This document shows positions 17,345-27,750 of a DNA stretch of 64,000 bases, one piece after another. A program made the position numbers and the translations under genes. This DNA comes from Pseudomonas sp. N3-W (lineage in GTDB: Bacteria; Pseudomonadota; Gammaproteobacteria; Pseudomonadales; Pseudomonadaceae), in contig NZ_CP103965.1 in the NCBI RefSeq assembly GCF_024970185.1, forward strand, positions 1,732,001 to 1,796,000, read 5' to 3'. Below the pieces are notes generated by a model. It did not search any database, was not told the DNA's origin, and saw only the letters and a list, made by a program, of their open reading frames with translations. Each line of letters opens with the position of its first letter. Positions within the stretch are counted from its first letter, which is position 1.

Positions 17345-18205
17345 ATGGCTTTAACAGTAAACACCAACGTAACGTCTCTGGCAGTTCAGAAAAACCTGAA
17401 CACTGCTGCTGATGCTCTCTCTACCTCGATGACCCGTCTGTCTTCCGGCCTGAAAATCAACAGCGCTAAAGACGACGCTGCCGGCCTGCAGATCGCTACT
17501 CGCATGAGCAGCCAGATCCGTGGTCAGAACGTTGCGGTTAAAAACGCCAACGACGGTATCTCGATGGCTCAGACCGCTGAAGGCGCTCTGCAAGAATCGA
17601 CCAACATTCTGCAACGTATGCGTGAACTGGCTGTACAAGCACGTAACGGCACCAACGGCACTGCTGACCAGACCGCAACCAACGCTGAATTCGCTCAGAT
17701 GTCTGACGAACTGACTCGTATCGCGGCTTCGACCAACCTGAACGGCAAAAACCTGCTGGACGGTTCGGCTGGCACCATGACCCTGCAAGTGGGCGCCAAC
17801 GTTGGTACTGCCAACCACATCGACCTGGTACTGAGCTCCAAGTTCGACGCCGTCAGCATGTCCGTGGACAAGGCTACTCTGGCCCTGACCGGTGCTGCTG
17901 GTACTGGTGCTGGTTCCGCTTCCCTGAACATCGACAACGCGATCACCGCGATCGACGCTGCAATCGCTCAGATCGGCGCAACCCGTGCAAACCTGGGTGC
18001 TTCGCAAAACCGTCTGACCAGCACCATCTCCAACCTGCAAAACATCACTGAAAACGTTACTGCTGCTCAAGGTCGCGTACAAGATACCGACTTCGCCGCA
18101 GAAACCGCTAACCTGACCAAACAGCAAACTCTGCAACAAGCTTCCACCGCTGTTCTGGCCCAGGCTAACCAGCTGCCATCCGCTGTACTGAAACTGCTTC
18201 AGTAA
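17345..18205 (+). CDS. fliC: flagellin FliC
   Basis: A 286-residue filament subunit. The N-terminal D0/D1 region starts ALTVNTNVTSLAVQKNLN and contains the conserved TLR5/FLS2-recognised stretch at residues 30-51 (RLSSGLKINSAKDDAAGLQ). The C-terminal D1/D0 region ends QANQLPSAVLKLLQ. The variable middle is very short, so the protein is of the ~282-residue class known to be O-glycosylated in P. syringae. Several Ser and Thr in residues ~140-200 (SAGTM, SSKFDAVSMS, GSASLN) are candidate glycosylation sites. Codon use is strongly biased, as in a highly expressed gene. FliS is its export chaperone. Confidence 0.97.
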   Translation: MALTVNTNVTSLAVQKNLNTAADALSTSMTRLSSGLKINSAKDDAAGLQIATRMSSQIRGQNVAVKNANDGISMAQTAEGALQESTNILQRMRELAVQARNGTNGTADQTATNAEFAQMSDELTRIAASTNLNGKNLLDGSAGTMTLQVGANVGTANHIDLVLSSKFDAVSMSVDKATLALTGAAGTGAGSASLNIDNAITAIDAAIAQIGATRANLGASQNRLTSTISNLQNITENVTAAQGRVQDTDFAAETANLTKQQTLQQASTAVLAQANQLPSAVLKLLQ

Positions 18206-18278
18206 TATCGGGTCGGGTTTTGGCGGGGGAGTGCGCTTGCGTGCTCTCTCGCTTTTTACTTTCTAAGAGGTGATGGTC

Positions 18279-18641
18279 ATGGACATGAGCGTTAAGCTGA
18301 ATCTGTCTTACCCGGCCGCAAAACCGGCGGTCAATACTACCGATACGCCGACAGATGCGCCTCGTGTAGACGATGCCAAGCCAGCCTCTGCGACAAGTAA
18401 TGGCTCGGATTCGGATAGTTCGGACAAGTTGAAAATGGCCGTTCAGGAGATCGAAAAGTTCGTTCAGTCGGTCAAGCGCAATCTGGAGTTTTCCATTGAC
18501 GAGACGTCCGGTCAGGTCGTTGTCAAAGTCATCGCCAGCGAGTCTGGTGAAGTGGTACGACAGATTCCGTCGGCAGAAGCCTTGAAATTGGCTGAAAGCC
18601 TGCACAACGCCAGTAATGTTTTGTTTGATGCCAAAGCCTGA
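18279..18641 (+). CDS. flaG: flagellar protein FlaG
   Basis: A 120-residue FlaG protein, which influences filament length in pseudomonads. The N-terminal ~55 residues are low-complexity and Ala/Thr/Asp-rich. The C-terminal half has the FlaG domain with VKRNLEFSIDETSGQVVVKV and GEVVRQIPSAEALKLAE. ATG 18279 lies eight bases after AAGAGG; other in-frame starts at 18273 and 18285 are possible. It sits between fliC and fliD as in other pseudomonads. Confidence 0.9.
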   Translation: MDMSVKLNLSYPAAKPAVNTTDTPTDAPRVDDAKPASATSNGSDSDSSDKLKMAVQEIEKFVQSVKRNLEFSIDETSGQVVVKVIASESGEVVRQIPSAEALKLAESLHNASNVLFDAKA

Positions 18642-18723
18642 CACTGGCATGAAACGTGTTTGTACGATCATTGATCGCTGACAGTGGTCAAAAGACCGGC
18701 GACATACAGAGAGGGAGATGCAC

Positions 18724-20148
18724 ATGGCAAGTCCAATTTTACCGGGTACGGGTCTGGGTTCCGGGCTCGATATCGGTTCGATCGTCACGGCGCTCGTCAA
18801 CGCTGACAAGTCAGCCAAGCAGACTCAGATCACCGATCAGACGACTACCACCACCGCGAAGATTTCCGCGACAGGTGCAGTGAAGTCGGCCCTGACGGCT
18901 TTCCAGACGGCCCTGACCACCCTCGGCAGTACTAGTACGCCAGCCTTTGCCGGTTTTTCGGCAACGTCGGGTACGCCCACATCCCTGTCGGTGACTTCGG
19001 ACAATACTGCGGTTAACGGCAGTTACAACGTGCTGGTGACTAAGCTTGCCACTGGCTCGAAAGTGGCCACTGCTGCCTTTTCCGGCGGCGCCAGCAGTGC
19101 CATTCCGACTGGTACCCTGACCATCAGTCAAAATGGTATTGCCTACCCTGTCACCGTTGCAGCCGGCGCGACCTTGCAGTCGACCCGTGATGCGATCAAC
19201 AGCACCCTGCAAACCAAGGGTATTACCGCCAACATTGTGACCGACGCGAACGGTTCGCGGCTGGTCGTGGGTTCGACCACCACCGGTGCCGGCTCTGACA
19301 TTTCCATGAGCGGGATCGCCGGGCTTGAAGTCAACGGCGCTACCCAGATGGACGGTACCGCGACCGGTGCCGGCTACATTGGTGCCTTGGCCCAGGACGC
19401 CTCCTATAGCGTCGATGGTCTGGCGATGACCAGCAAAAGCAATACCATCAGCGGGGCTGTAGGCGGTATCAGCATGACCCTGTTGGCGGCTAATCCGACG
19501 GTACCGGTTGTCGTCACGGTAGGCACCAACTCTGATGGCCTGAAAACCAGTCTTCAGAGCTTTATCGATGCCTACAACAAGGTCATCAGCACGCTGACCG
19601 CCTATACCACGCCAAGCCTGGACAGTGACGGCAATCCGACTGTTTCCAACGCGATGACCGGCGACTCGTTGCCGCGTAACCTGATTCAGGCCATGCGCGA
19701 CCAGCTGACCACCGTTCCCTCCGATGCGGGCGGCAGCCAGTTGGCGGTACTGGCGCAGTTGGGTATCACCACGGATCAGAAAGCCGGGACCTTGAGTCTC
19801 GACACCACCAAGTTCGCCGACGCAATGACGAACAAGGGGATGGGTGGTCAGGTGCAGGCGCTGTTCAGCGGCACCACAAGCACCAATGGCTTGCTCGCGC
19901 GCATGAGCAATGCGGTCAACCCTTACTCTCAGACTGGCGGCATTCTGGATCAGCGGACCACCACTCTGAACATGAATCAGAGCGATCTGACCAATCAGCA
20001 AGCGGCTCTGGACCTGCGTGTCACCAACCTGACCGCCTCCCTGACGGCCAAGTACAACGCGATGGACCTGCTGGTCGGCCAGATGAAGGCGACGGCTGCC
20101 AACATCACCGGCTTCTTTGCGTCGTTGAACGCTCAGAAGTCCAGCTAG
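18724..20148 (+). CDS. fliD: flagellar filament capping protein FliD
   Basis: A 474-residue cap protein that sits at the filament tip and guides flagellin assembly. The N-terminus SPILPGTGLGSGLDIGSIV is the conserved D0 segment. The central part is Thr/Ser/Gly-rich and variable. The C-terminal region (DLTNQQAALDLRVTNLTASL, then LLVGQMKATAANITGFF) forms the closing coiled coil. The ATG at 18724 follows AGAGGGAG at good spacing; an ATG two codons earlier overlaps that ribosome site. A terminator follows the gene. Confidence 0.95.
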   Translation: MASPILPGTGLGSGLDIGSIVTALVNADKSAKQTQITDQTTTTTAKISATGAVKSALTAFQTALTTLGSTSTPAFAGFSATSGTPTSLSVTSDNTAVNGSYNVLVTKLATGSKVATAAFSGGASSAIPTGTLTISQNGIAYPVTVAAGATLQSTRDAINSTLQTKGITANIVTDANGSRLVVGSTTTGAGSDISMSGIAGLEVNGATQMDGTATGAGYIGALAQDASYSVDGLAMTSKSNTISGAVGGISMTLLAANPTVPVVVTVGTNSDGLKTSLQSFIDAYNKVISTLTAYTTPSLDSDGNPTVSNAMTGDSLPRNLIQAMRDQLTTVPSDAGGSQLAVLAQLGITTDQKAGTLSLDTTKFADAMTNKGMGGQVQALFSGTTSTNGLLARMSNAVNPYSQTGGILDQRTTTLNMNQSDLTNQQAALDLRVTNLTASLTAKYNAMDLLVGQMKATAANITGFFASLNAQKSS

Positions 20149-20160
20149 TCATGAGCTGAC

Positions 20161-20205
20161 GACAAAAACCCGGCTACGCTTTTCGGCGTGCGCCGGGTTT
20201 TTGTC
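20161..20205 (+). terminator. rho-independent terminator after fliD
   Basis: GACAAAAACCCGGC pairs with GCCGGGTTTTTGTC, a 14-bp perfect stem around a 17-base loop, with the T run inside the right arm. It begins 13 bases after the fliD stop. Confidence 0.85.
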
Positions 20206-20212
20206 TTCTGAT

Positions 20213-20240
20213 CTAAAGTTTTTTGATTCGCAGGCGATAC
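20213..20240 (+). promoter_or_regulatory. candidate sigma-28 promoter for fliST
   Basis: CTAAA is followed after 15 bases by GGCGATAC, compared with the FliA consensus GCCGATAA. It lies between the fliD terminator and fliS, where a promoter is needed. The -35 box is perfect; the -10 box has two mismatches. Confidence 0.5.
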
Positions 20241-20277
20241 ACTGGTCATACGAGTCATTGTGGCAATGAGGTAGAGC

Positions 20278-20673
20278 ATGAATCCGATGTTAGCCCTTCG
20301 GCAATATCAGAAGGTAGGCGCCCAGGCGCAGACGTCCGAAGCCAGCCCGCACCGTCTGGTGCAGATGCTGATGGAAGGCGGCCTGGATCGCATCGCCCAG
20401 GCCAAAGGCGCCATGGAGCGCAACGACATTCCTGGCAAGGGCGTGTCGATCGGCAAGGCCATCGGCATTATCGGTGGGCTGCGTGAAGGTCTGGATCTTG
20501 AAAAGGCGGCCGAAACGGTCGGCGAACTGGATCGCCTTTATTCGTACATGATGAAGCGCCTCGCCGAGGCGAACATCAAAAGCGATCCGCGAATTCTTGA
20601 TGAAGTCGCTGGTTTGCTGCGCACGGTCAAAGAAGGCTGGGATGCCATCGCCGCGCCAGGTCCGCAGTTCTAA
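20278..20673 (+). CDS. fliS: flagellin export chaperone FliS
   Basis: A 131-residue helical chaperone that binds the C-terminal helix of flagellin and prevents premature polymerisation. ALRQYQKVGAQAQTSEASPH is the typical N-terminal cap, followed by RLVQMLMEGGLDRIAQAKGAM. LDRLYSYMMKRLAEAN is the conserved helix-4 signature. A long terminator-containing gap separates it from fliD. Confidence 0.95.
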   Translation: MNPMLALRQYQKVGAQAQTSEASPHRLVQMLMEGGLDRIAQAKGAMERNDIPGKGVSIGKAIGIIGGLREGLDLEKAAETVGELDRLYSYMMKRLAEANIKSDPRILDEVAGLLRTVKEGWDAIAAPGPQF

Positions 20674-20683
20674 GGAGATCACC

Positions 20684-20980
20684 ATGAGTCTTGTATTGCA
20701 GCGAATCGAACAAACCCGTGAAGCGCTGGTCGGTGCCCTGGCCGAGCGCAACTGGGAGGCGATCGGTCAATTGGACCTGGATTGCCGTTCCTGCATGGAA
20801 GACGTCTTGAGTGAGGCTTCGCTGGACGAGGAGGCGTTACGCGGGAATCTGGAGGAGCTGCTGTATGTCTACAAGCAGCTGCTTGAGGTGGCCATGGGCG
20901 AGAGGCAAGCGATAGTCGACGAGATGTCTCAGATCCAGCAAGCGCGCAACGCCGCAAAGGTTTACCATCTGTTTGGTTAA
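20684..20980 (+). CDS. fliT: FliT-like flagellar chaperone
   Basis: A 98-residue all-helical protein directly after fliS, the usual place of fliT (also called fleP in some pseudomonads). It starts MSLVLQRIEQTREALVGAL, has an acidic middle and ends NAAKVYHLFG. The ATG at 20684 lies behind TAAGGAGATCACC, a strong ribosome site that overlaps the fliS stop. The family caps FliD and export components. Sequence conservation is low, so the assignment rests on size, helicity and position. Confidence 0.8.
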   Translation: MSLVLQRIEQTREALVGALAERNWEAIGQLDLDCRSCMEDVLSEASLDEEALRGNLEELLYVYKQLLEVAMGERQAIVDEMSQIQQARNAAKVYHLFG

Positions 20981-21152
20981 TTGACACTCGGTTAAACCAG
21001 ACATGCGCGCCATAAATTTGACTGTGCACGGTTTTTTGACTTAACTAGTGGCTGGTTACAGATTTCAGGCGTCTACAGGCATAACGTGTCTGCAAGCGTC
21101 TAGCTTGCCCCCTCATTTCGGGCATTGAGTTGACTAGGGAAGTTGCTATTGC

Positions 21153-22628
<1,476 letters not shown>

Positions 22629-22668
22629 CGCCTGTTTTTCAACTAGCTGATTTATAGGCGGTTTTTTT
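22629..22668 (+). terminator. weak terminator-like hairpin after fleQ
   Basis: CGCCT directly after the fleQ stop can pair with AGGCG before a run of seven to eight T. The stem is only five base pairs and the loop exceeds 20 bases, so it may not be functional. Confidence 0.3.
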
Positions 22669-22669
22669 T

Positions 22670-22686
22670 AGGCACGGGTATTGCTA
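22670..22686 (+). promoter_or_regulatory. sigma-54 promoter of fleSR
   Basis: AGGCACGGGTATTGCTA contains GG, exactly ten bases, then GC, matching TGGCACG-N4-TTGC[AT] at all key positions. It lies 54 bases before the fleS start. fleSR is known to be FleQ/RpoN-dependent in Pseudomonas. Confidence 0.85.
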
Positions 22687-22738
22687 CATCACTCGCAACG
22701 TTCCGTTTAACTGACGGTCAGCCAAGCGAGAGACCACG

Positions 22739-23950
22739 ATGCCCCAAGCCGCCCAGATGTCTTCTGTCCCTGACACTTCGGGGCAACCGTCGTCCGTAGA
22801 GCAGGCAAGCCGTCTCGGTCTCGAGCAGGCTTTTGCCCTGTTCAATCAGATGTCGAGCCAATTGACTGACTCCTACAGCATGCTCGAAGCCCGGGTCACC
22901 GAGCTCAAGGGCGAGCTTGCAGTCGTCAGCGCTCAACGTATGCAGGAACTGGCGGAAAAAGAGCGCCTGGCCAACCGTCTGCAAAACCTCCTTGATCTGT
23001 TACCCGGTGGCGTTATCGTCATCGATGCCCAGGGTATGGTGCGCGAAGCCAATCCGGCGGCGTGCGAACTGCTCGGTCTGCCGCTTGAAGGCGAGTTGTG
23101 GCGACACGTTATTGCCCGCTGCTTTGCGCCCCGTGAAGACGACGGCCACGAAATCTCTCTCAAGGACGGTCGCCGCCTGTCGATCGCCACTCGCTCGCTG
23201 GATGCCGAGCCCGGTCAGTTGGTGCTGCTCAACGACCTCACCGAAACTCGTCAGTTGCAAGGCCAACTGGCTCGCCACGAGCGACTGTCGTCGCTGGGGC
23301 GCATGGTTGCGTCCCTGGCTCACCAGATTCGTACACCGCTGTCGGCGGCACTGCTCTACGCCAGTCATTTGACTGAGCAGGCGTTGCCGGTCGAAACCCA
23401 GCAGCGTTTTGCTGGGCGTCTCAAAGAGCGTTTGCACGAGCTTGAGCATCAGGTTCGCGACATGCTGGTGTTTGCGCGTGGGGAACTGCCGCTCACCAAT
23501 CGCGTGACGCCCAAGGCGTTGATGCAGGCGCTGCAAGCAGCGGCGCTGACCCACGTCCAGGAGTTGTCGGTTCGCTGGCAGTGCGACAGTCATTGCGGTG
23601 AGTTGCTGTGCAATCGCGACACCCTGGTCGGCGCCATTCTCAATTTGATCGACAACGCGATTCAGGCCAGCGGCGGCAATGTACGCCTCAAGGTGCACCT
23701 CTATACCCGTGGCAACATCCTGCGCTTGTGCGTCAGTGATAGCGGCAGCGGTATCGAGGCGGCCGTACTGGCGCGCCTGGGCGAACCGTTTTTCACCACC
23801 AAGACCACCGGAACCGGCCTGGGCCTGACCGTGGTCAAGGCAGTGGCCCGCGCTCATCAGGGAGAATTGCAGTTGCGCTCGCGGCTCGGTCGCGGCACCT
23901 GTGCGCTGATGTCCCTGCCGTTGTTTTCCAGCGCTCAGGAAATGGAGTAA
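22739..23950 (+). CDS. fleS: sensor histidine kinase FleS
   Basis: A 403-residue soluble kinase without membrane segments. A PAS domain lies at about residues 84-170 (LDLLPGGVIVIDAQGMV). The HisKA dimerisation domain has the phosphoacceptor His195 in ASLAHQIRTPLSAAL. The HATPase domain shows N box LNLIDNAIQAS, G1 VSDSGSGI and G2 TTGTGLGLTVVKAV. It phosphorylates FleR, which drives class III hook and basal-body genes. It follows its own sigma-54 promoter and ends four bases before fleR. Confidence 0.95.
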   Translation: MPQAAQMSSVPDTSGQPSSVEQASRLGLEQAFALFNQMSSQLTDSYSMLEARVTELKGELAVVSAQRMQELAEKERLANRLQNLLDLLPGGVIVIDAQGMVREANPAACELLGLPLEGELWRHVIARCFAPREDDGHEISLKDGRRLSIATRSLDAEPGQLVLLNDLTETRQLQGQLARHERLSSLGRMVASLAHQIRTPLSAALLYASHLTEQALPVETQQRFAGRLKERLHELEHQVRDMLVFARGELPLTNRVTPKALMQALQAAALTHVQELSVRWQCDSHCGELLCNRDTLVGAILNLIDNAIQASGGNVRLKVHLYTRGNILRLCVSDSGSGIEAAVLARLGEPFFTTKTTGTGLGLTVVKAVARAHQGELQLRSRLGRGTCALMSLPLFSSAQEME

Positions 23951-23954
23951 GGAC

Positions 23955-25340
23955 ATGCCCATCAAGGTTCTACTGGTCGAGGATGACCGTGCGCTGCGCG
24001 AAGCGCTGGCCGATACACTACTGCTTGCGGGACACGACTACACGGCGGTCGGTTCGGCGGAAGAGGCGCTGATGGCGGTGTCTGCCGAGGCGTTCAGCCT
24101 GGTGGTCAGTGATGTCAACATGCCTGGCATGGACGGCCATCAATTGCTCGGCTTGCTGCGCAGTCGCCAGCCGCAATTGCCCGTGTTGTTGATGACCGCG
24201 CACGGCGCGGTCGAACGCGCCGTGGATGCCATGCGTCAAGGCGCATCGGATTATCTGGTCAAGCCGTTTGAGCCCAAGGCGCTGCTGGATCTGGTGGCGC
24301 GTCACGCCTTGGGCGGTCTCGGTGCCGCCGAAGGTGAAGGGCCTGTGGCCTTCGAGCCCGCCAGCGCTCAGTTGCTGGAGCTGGCCGCTCGGGTGGCGCG
24401 CAGCGATTCCACGGTGTTGATCTCCGGCGAGTCCGGCACCGGCAAGGAAGTGCTGGCGCGCTACATCCACCAGCACTCTCATCGCGCCAGTCAGCCATTC
24501 ATTGCGATCAACTGCGCAGCGATCCCTGACAACATGCTCGAAGCCACCTTGTTCGGCCATGAAAAGGGCTCGTTCACCGGAGCGATTGCGGCTCAGGCCG
24601 GCAAGTTCGAGCAGGCCGATGGCGGCACCATTCTGCTCGATGAAATTTCCGAAATGCCCTTGGGGCTGCAAGCCAAGCTCCTGCGCGTTTTGCAGGAGCG
24701 CGAAGTCGAGCGTGTCGGTGCGCGCAAGCCCATCGCCCTGGACATTCGCGTGGTCGCCACCACCAACCGTGATTTGGCCGGTGAAGTGGCGGCGGGGCGC
24801 TTTCGTGAAGATCTTTACTATCGGCTGTCGGTTTTTCCGCTGGCCTGGCGCCCGTTGCGCGAGCGCACCGCCGATATCCTGCCGCTGGCCGAGCGCCTGC
24901 TGGCCAAACACGTCAATAAAATGAAGCATGCTGCCGCCAGGCTGTCGGCCGACGCTCAGGCGTGCCTGATCGCCTACCCATGGCCGGGTAATGTGCGCGA
25001 ACTGGACAACGCCATTCAGCGGGCGCTGATTCTGCAGCAGGGCGGCTTGATTCAGCCGCAGGATTTTTGCCTGTCGGGGACGGTGGTTTGTGCGCCATTG
25101 CCGACCCTGGCGCCTGCATCGGCGCGCGTGGTGGAAGTCGAGACGGAATCCGCCGGGGCTTTGGGCGATGACCTGCGCCGCCGGGAGTTCCAGATGATCA
25201 TCGACACCCTGCGTTCCGAGCGCGGTCGTCGCAAAGAGGCGGCCGAGCGGCTGGGCATCAGCCCGCGTACCTTGCGCTACAAACTGGCGCAGATGCGTGA
25301 CGCCGGCATGGACGTGGAAGCGTATCTGTTCGCCACCTGA
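23955..25340 (+). CDS. fleR: sigma-54-dependent response regulator FleR
   Basis: A 461-residue NtrC-type activator. The receiver domain has phosphoacceptor Asp53 in VVSDVNMPGMDG and a normal acidic pocket. The AAA+ domain carries GESGTGKE (157-164), GSFTGA (204-209, a serine variant of GAFTGA) and TILLDEISEM. The C-terminal Fis-type helix-turn-helix is RKEAAERLGISPRTLRYKL. With FleS it switches on the next tier of flagellar genes. A REP pair separates it from fliE. Confidence 0.95.
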   Translation: MPIKVLLVEDDRALREALADTLLLAGHDYTAVGSAEEALMAVSAEAFSLVVSDVNMPGMDGHQLLGLLRSRQPQLPVLLMTAHGAVERAVDAMRQGASDYLVKPFEPKALLDLVARHALGGLGAAEGEGPVAFEPASAQLLELAARVARSDSTVLISGESGTGKEVLARYIHQHSHRASQPFIAINCAAIPDNMLEATLFGHEKGSFTGAIAAQAGKFEQADGGTILLDEISEMPLGLQAKLLRVLQEREVERVGARKPIALDIRVVATTNRDLAGEVAAGRFREDLYYRLSVFPLAWRPLRERTADILPLAERLLAKHVNKMKHAAARLSADAQACLIAYPWPGNVRELDNAIQRALILQQGGLIQPQDFCLSGTVVCAPLPTLAPASARVVEVETESAGALGDDLRRREFQMIIDTLRSERGRRKEAAERLGISPRTLRYKLAQMRDAGMDVEAYLFAT

Positions 25341-25368
25341 GGCCTGACTGAAACAACCCCGATCCAAA

Positions 25369-25458
25369 TGTGGGCGCGAGCCTGCTCGCGAAAGCGGTGT
25401 GACAGTTACATAAAATTTGACTGACCCGACCGCTTCGCGAGCAGGCTCGCTCCCACAG
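25369..25458. repeat. REP inverted pair (REPIN) between fleR and fliE
   Basis: Two facing REP palindromes, TGTGGGCGCGAGCCTGCTCGCG and CGCGAGCAGGCTCGCTCCCACA, flank an AT-rich spacer of about 30 bases. The same family recurs near 31424, 35511 and 59857. It may act as a transcript-end stabiliser; it is not coding. Confidence 0.85.
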
Positions 25459-25525
25459 TGGTTTGTGGTGATTCACGGTGGAGACAAAGCCCAGGGAAGG
25501 CTTTTGTGAAACAAGGCCACGGAGC

Positions 25526-25541
25526 TGGCACCCTTGTTGCT
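25526..25541 (+). promoter_or_regulatory. sigma-54 promoter of fliEFGHIJ
   Basis: TGGCACCCTTGTTGCT has GG-N10-GC and all six bases of TGGCAC, with TTGCT at -12. It is 77 bases before the fliE start and is the best sigma-54 match in the window. Confidence 0.88.
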
Positions 25542-25617
25542 AACACCTCACTACCCGCCGAGTGAGTGTCAAAAAATTGCGGGTCGTCAAAGACGTAGCT
25601 CGTCAAAGAGAGAAACC

Positions 25618-25947
25618 ATGAGCCAAGGTATTGAATTCAATCGGTTGATGCTGGATATGCGTTCCATGCAAATGGACGCCATGTCGGCACCGAAATCGAC
25701 TGCGGCAGTCCCCGAGTTGGGCGGCAGCAGCTTTGCCGACATGCTCGGTCAGGCCGTCAATAAAGTGAACGACACCCAACAGGCTTCCAATCAGTTGGCC
25801 AGCGCCTTCGAGATTGGCAAGAGCGGCGTCGACCTGACGGACGTAATGATTTCTTCGCAAAAAGCCAGCGTGTCGTTTCAGGCGCTGACGCAAGTGCGTA
25901 ACAAGTTGGTTCAGGCATACCAAGACATCATGCAGATGCCGGTTTAA
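25618..25947 (+). CDS. fliE: flagellar hook-basal body protein FliE
   Basis: A 109-residue adaptor linking the MS ring to the proximal rod. The C-terminal half, [27 protein letters not shown], holds the conserved FliE domain; the N-terminus is a low-complexity Met/Ala region. The ATG at 25618 follows AAAGAGAGAAACC. The same frame is open upstream but has no ribosome site. It heads the fliEFGHIJ operon. Confidence 0.95.
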   Translation: MSQGIEFNRLMLDMRSMQMDAMSAPKSTAAVPELGGSSFADMLGQAVNKVNDTQQASNQLASAFEIGKSGVDLTDVMISSQKASVSFQALTQVRNKLVQAYQDIMQMPV

Positions 25948-25962
25948 GGACGAGATTGAGTC

Positions 25963-27750
25963 ATGGCAGAAGCAGTCGCCGATAATGTTCCGGCCAAGGG
26001 CACCCCGATAGACGGCAAACCGCCGCTGTTCGGCCTGTCCTTCCTGGAAAACCTCTCCGAGATGACCATGCTGCGTCAGGTGGGCCTGTTGGTCGGCCTG
26101 GCTGCGAGCGTGGCGATTGGCTTTGCCGTGGTGTTGTGGTCGCAGCAGCCGGACTATCGGCCTCTGTACGGCAGTCTTGCCGGTATGGACGCCAAGCAGG
26201 TCATGGAAACCCTGGCCGCCGCCGACATCCCTTATACCGTTGAACCCAATTCCGGTGCCTTGCTGGTCAAGGCCGATGATGTGTCGCGCGCGCGGCTCAA
26301 GCTCGCAGCCGCTGGTGTCACTCCCAGCGACGGCAACATCGGTTTCGAGATCCTCGACAAGGAACAGGGGCTGGGCACCAGCCAGTTCATGGAAGCGACC
26401 CGTTATCGTCGCGGCCTGGAAGGTGAACTGGCGCGGACCATCTCCAGCCTGAACAACGTCAAGGGCGCTCGCGTGCACCTGGCGATTCCGAAAAGTTCGG
26501 TATTTGTGCGCGATGAGCGCAAACCCAGTGCTTCGATTCTGGTTGAACTGTATTCCGGCCGCTCCCTGGAGCCGGGCCAGGTACTGGCGATCATCAATCT
26601 GGTGGCCACCAGCGTTCCCGAGCTGAGCAAGTCGCAGATTACCGTCGTCGACCAGAAGGGCAATCTGCTGTCCGATCAGGCAGAGAACTCCGAACTGACC
26701 ATGGCCGGCAAGCAGTTCGACTACAGCCGCCGCATGGAAAGCATGCTGACTCAGCGCGTACACAACATTCTGCAACCGGTGCTGGGCAACGATCGTTATA
26801 AAGCCGAAGTGTCGGCTGATGTGGATTTCAGCGCCGTCGAATCGACCTCCGAGCAGTTCAACCCGGACCAACCGGCGTTGCGTAGCGAGCAATCGGTCAA
26901 CGAACAGCGTACCGCCAGCAATGGCCCGCAAGGCGTGCCGGGGGCCCTGAGCAACCAGCCACCGTCGCCGGCTTCTGCGCCACAAAAAACCGGTGGTGCG
27001 CCTGCGGCGGCCGGCATGGTGCAGCCCGGTCAGCCCTTGCTCGATGCCAATGGTCAGCAAATCATGGACCCGGCCACCGGCCAGCCTATGCTTGCTCCTT
27101 ACCCGGCGGACAAGCGTCAACAGTCCACCAAGAACTTCGAGCTTGACCGCTCCATCAGCCACACCAAGCAACAGCAGGGGCGTTTGAACCGTCTGTCGGT
27201 GTCGGTGGTGGTCGATGACCAGGTCAAGATCAACCCGGCCAATGGTGAAACCACCCGCTCGCCGTGGAACGCCGACGAATTGGCGCGCTTCACCCGCCTG
27301 GTGCAGGATGCCGTCGGTTTCGACGCCAGTCGTGGTGACAGCGTCAGCGTGATCAACATGCCGTTCTCCGCTGAACGCGGCGAAGTGATTGCCGATATTC
27401 CGTTCTACTCCCAGCCCTGGTTCTGGGACATCGTCAAGCAAGTGCTGGGTGTGTTGTTCATCCTGGTGCTGGTGTTTGGCGTGCTGCGTCCGGTGTTGAA
27501 CAACATCACCGGTGGCGGCAAAGGCAAACAGCTGGCCGGCCTGGGCAGTGACGTCGAGTTGGGTGGCATGGGCGGCCTGGATGGCGAACTGTCCAACGAC
27601 CGCGTCAGCCTCGGCGGCCCGCAAAGCATCCTGCTGCCGAGTCCGAGCGAAGGCTATGACGCACAGTTGAATGCAATCAAGAGTCTGGTGGCAGAAGATC
27701 CGGGTCGCGTGGCCCAGGTCGTGAAAGAGTGGATTAACGCAGATGAGTGA
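25963..27750 (+). CDS. fliF: MS-ring protein FliF
   Basis: A 595-residue inner-membrane ring protein. Membrane segments lie near residues 38-59 and 485-512. The periplasmic ring-building (YscJ-like) domains lie between, with DVSRARLKLAAAGV and SSLNNVKGARVHLAIP. A Pro/Gly/Gln-rich loop occupies ~320-370. The cytoplasmic C-terminus LVAEDPGRVAQVVKEW binds FliG. It overlaps fliG by eight bases. Confidence 0.97.
   Translation: MAEAVADNVPAKGTPIDGKPPLFGLSFLENLSEMTMLRQVGLLVGLAASVAIGFAVVLWSQQPDYRPLYGSLAGMDAKQVMETLAAADIPYTVEPNSGALLVKADDVSRARLKLAAAGVTPSDGNIGFEILDKEQGLGTSQFMEATRYRRGLEGELARTISSLNNVKGARVHLAIPKSSVFVRDERKPSASILVELYSGRSLEPGQVLAIINLVATSVPELSKSQITVVDQKGNLLSDQAENSELTMAGKQFDYSRRMESMLTQRVHNILQPVLGNDRYKAEVSADVDFSAVESTSEQFNPDQPALRSEQSVNEQRTASNGPQGVPGALSNQPPSPASAPQKTGGAPAAAGMVQPGQPLLDANGQQIMDPATGQPMLAPYPADKRQQSTKNFELDRSISHTKQQQGRLNRLSVSVVVDDQVKINPANGETTRSPWNADELARFTRLVQDAVGFDASRGDSVSVINMPFSAERGEVIADIPFYSQPWFWDIVKQVLGVLFILVLVFGVLRPVLNNITGGGKGKQLAGLGSDVELGGMGGLDGELSNDRVSLGGPQSILLPSPSEGYDAQLNAIKSLVAEDPGRVAQVVKEWINADE

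Noticed and set aside
18227..18240. Sigma-54 promoter before flaG
   Set aside because: GG-N10-GC spacing is present, but the -24 box reads GGGAG instead of GGCAC in a G-rich run. Not strong enough to list as a feature.
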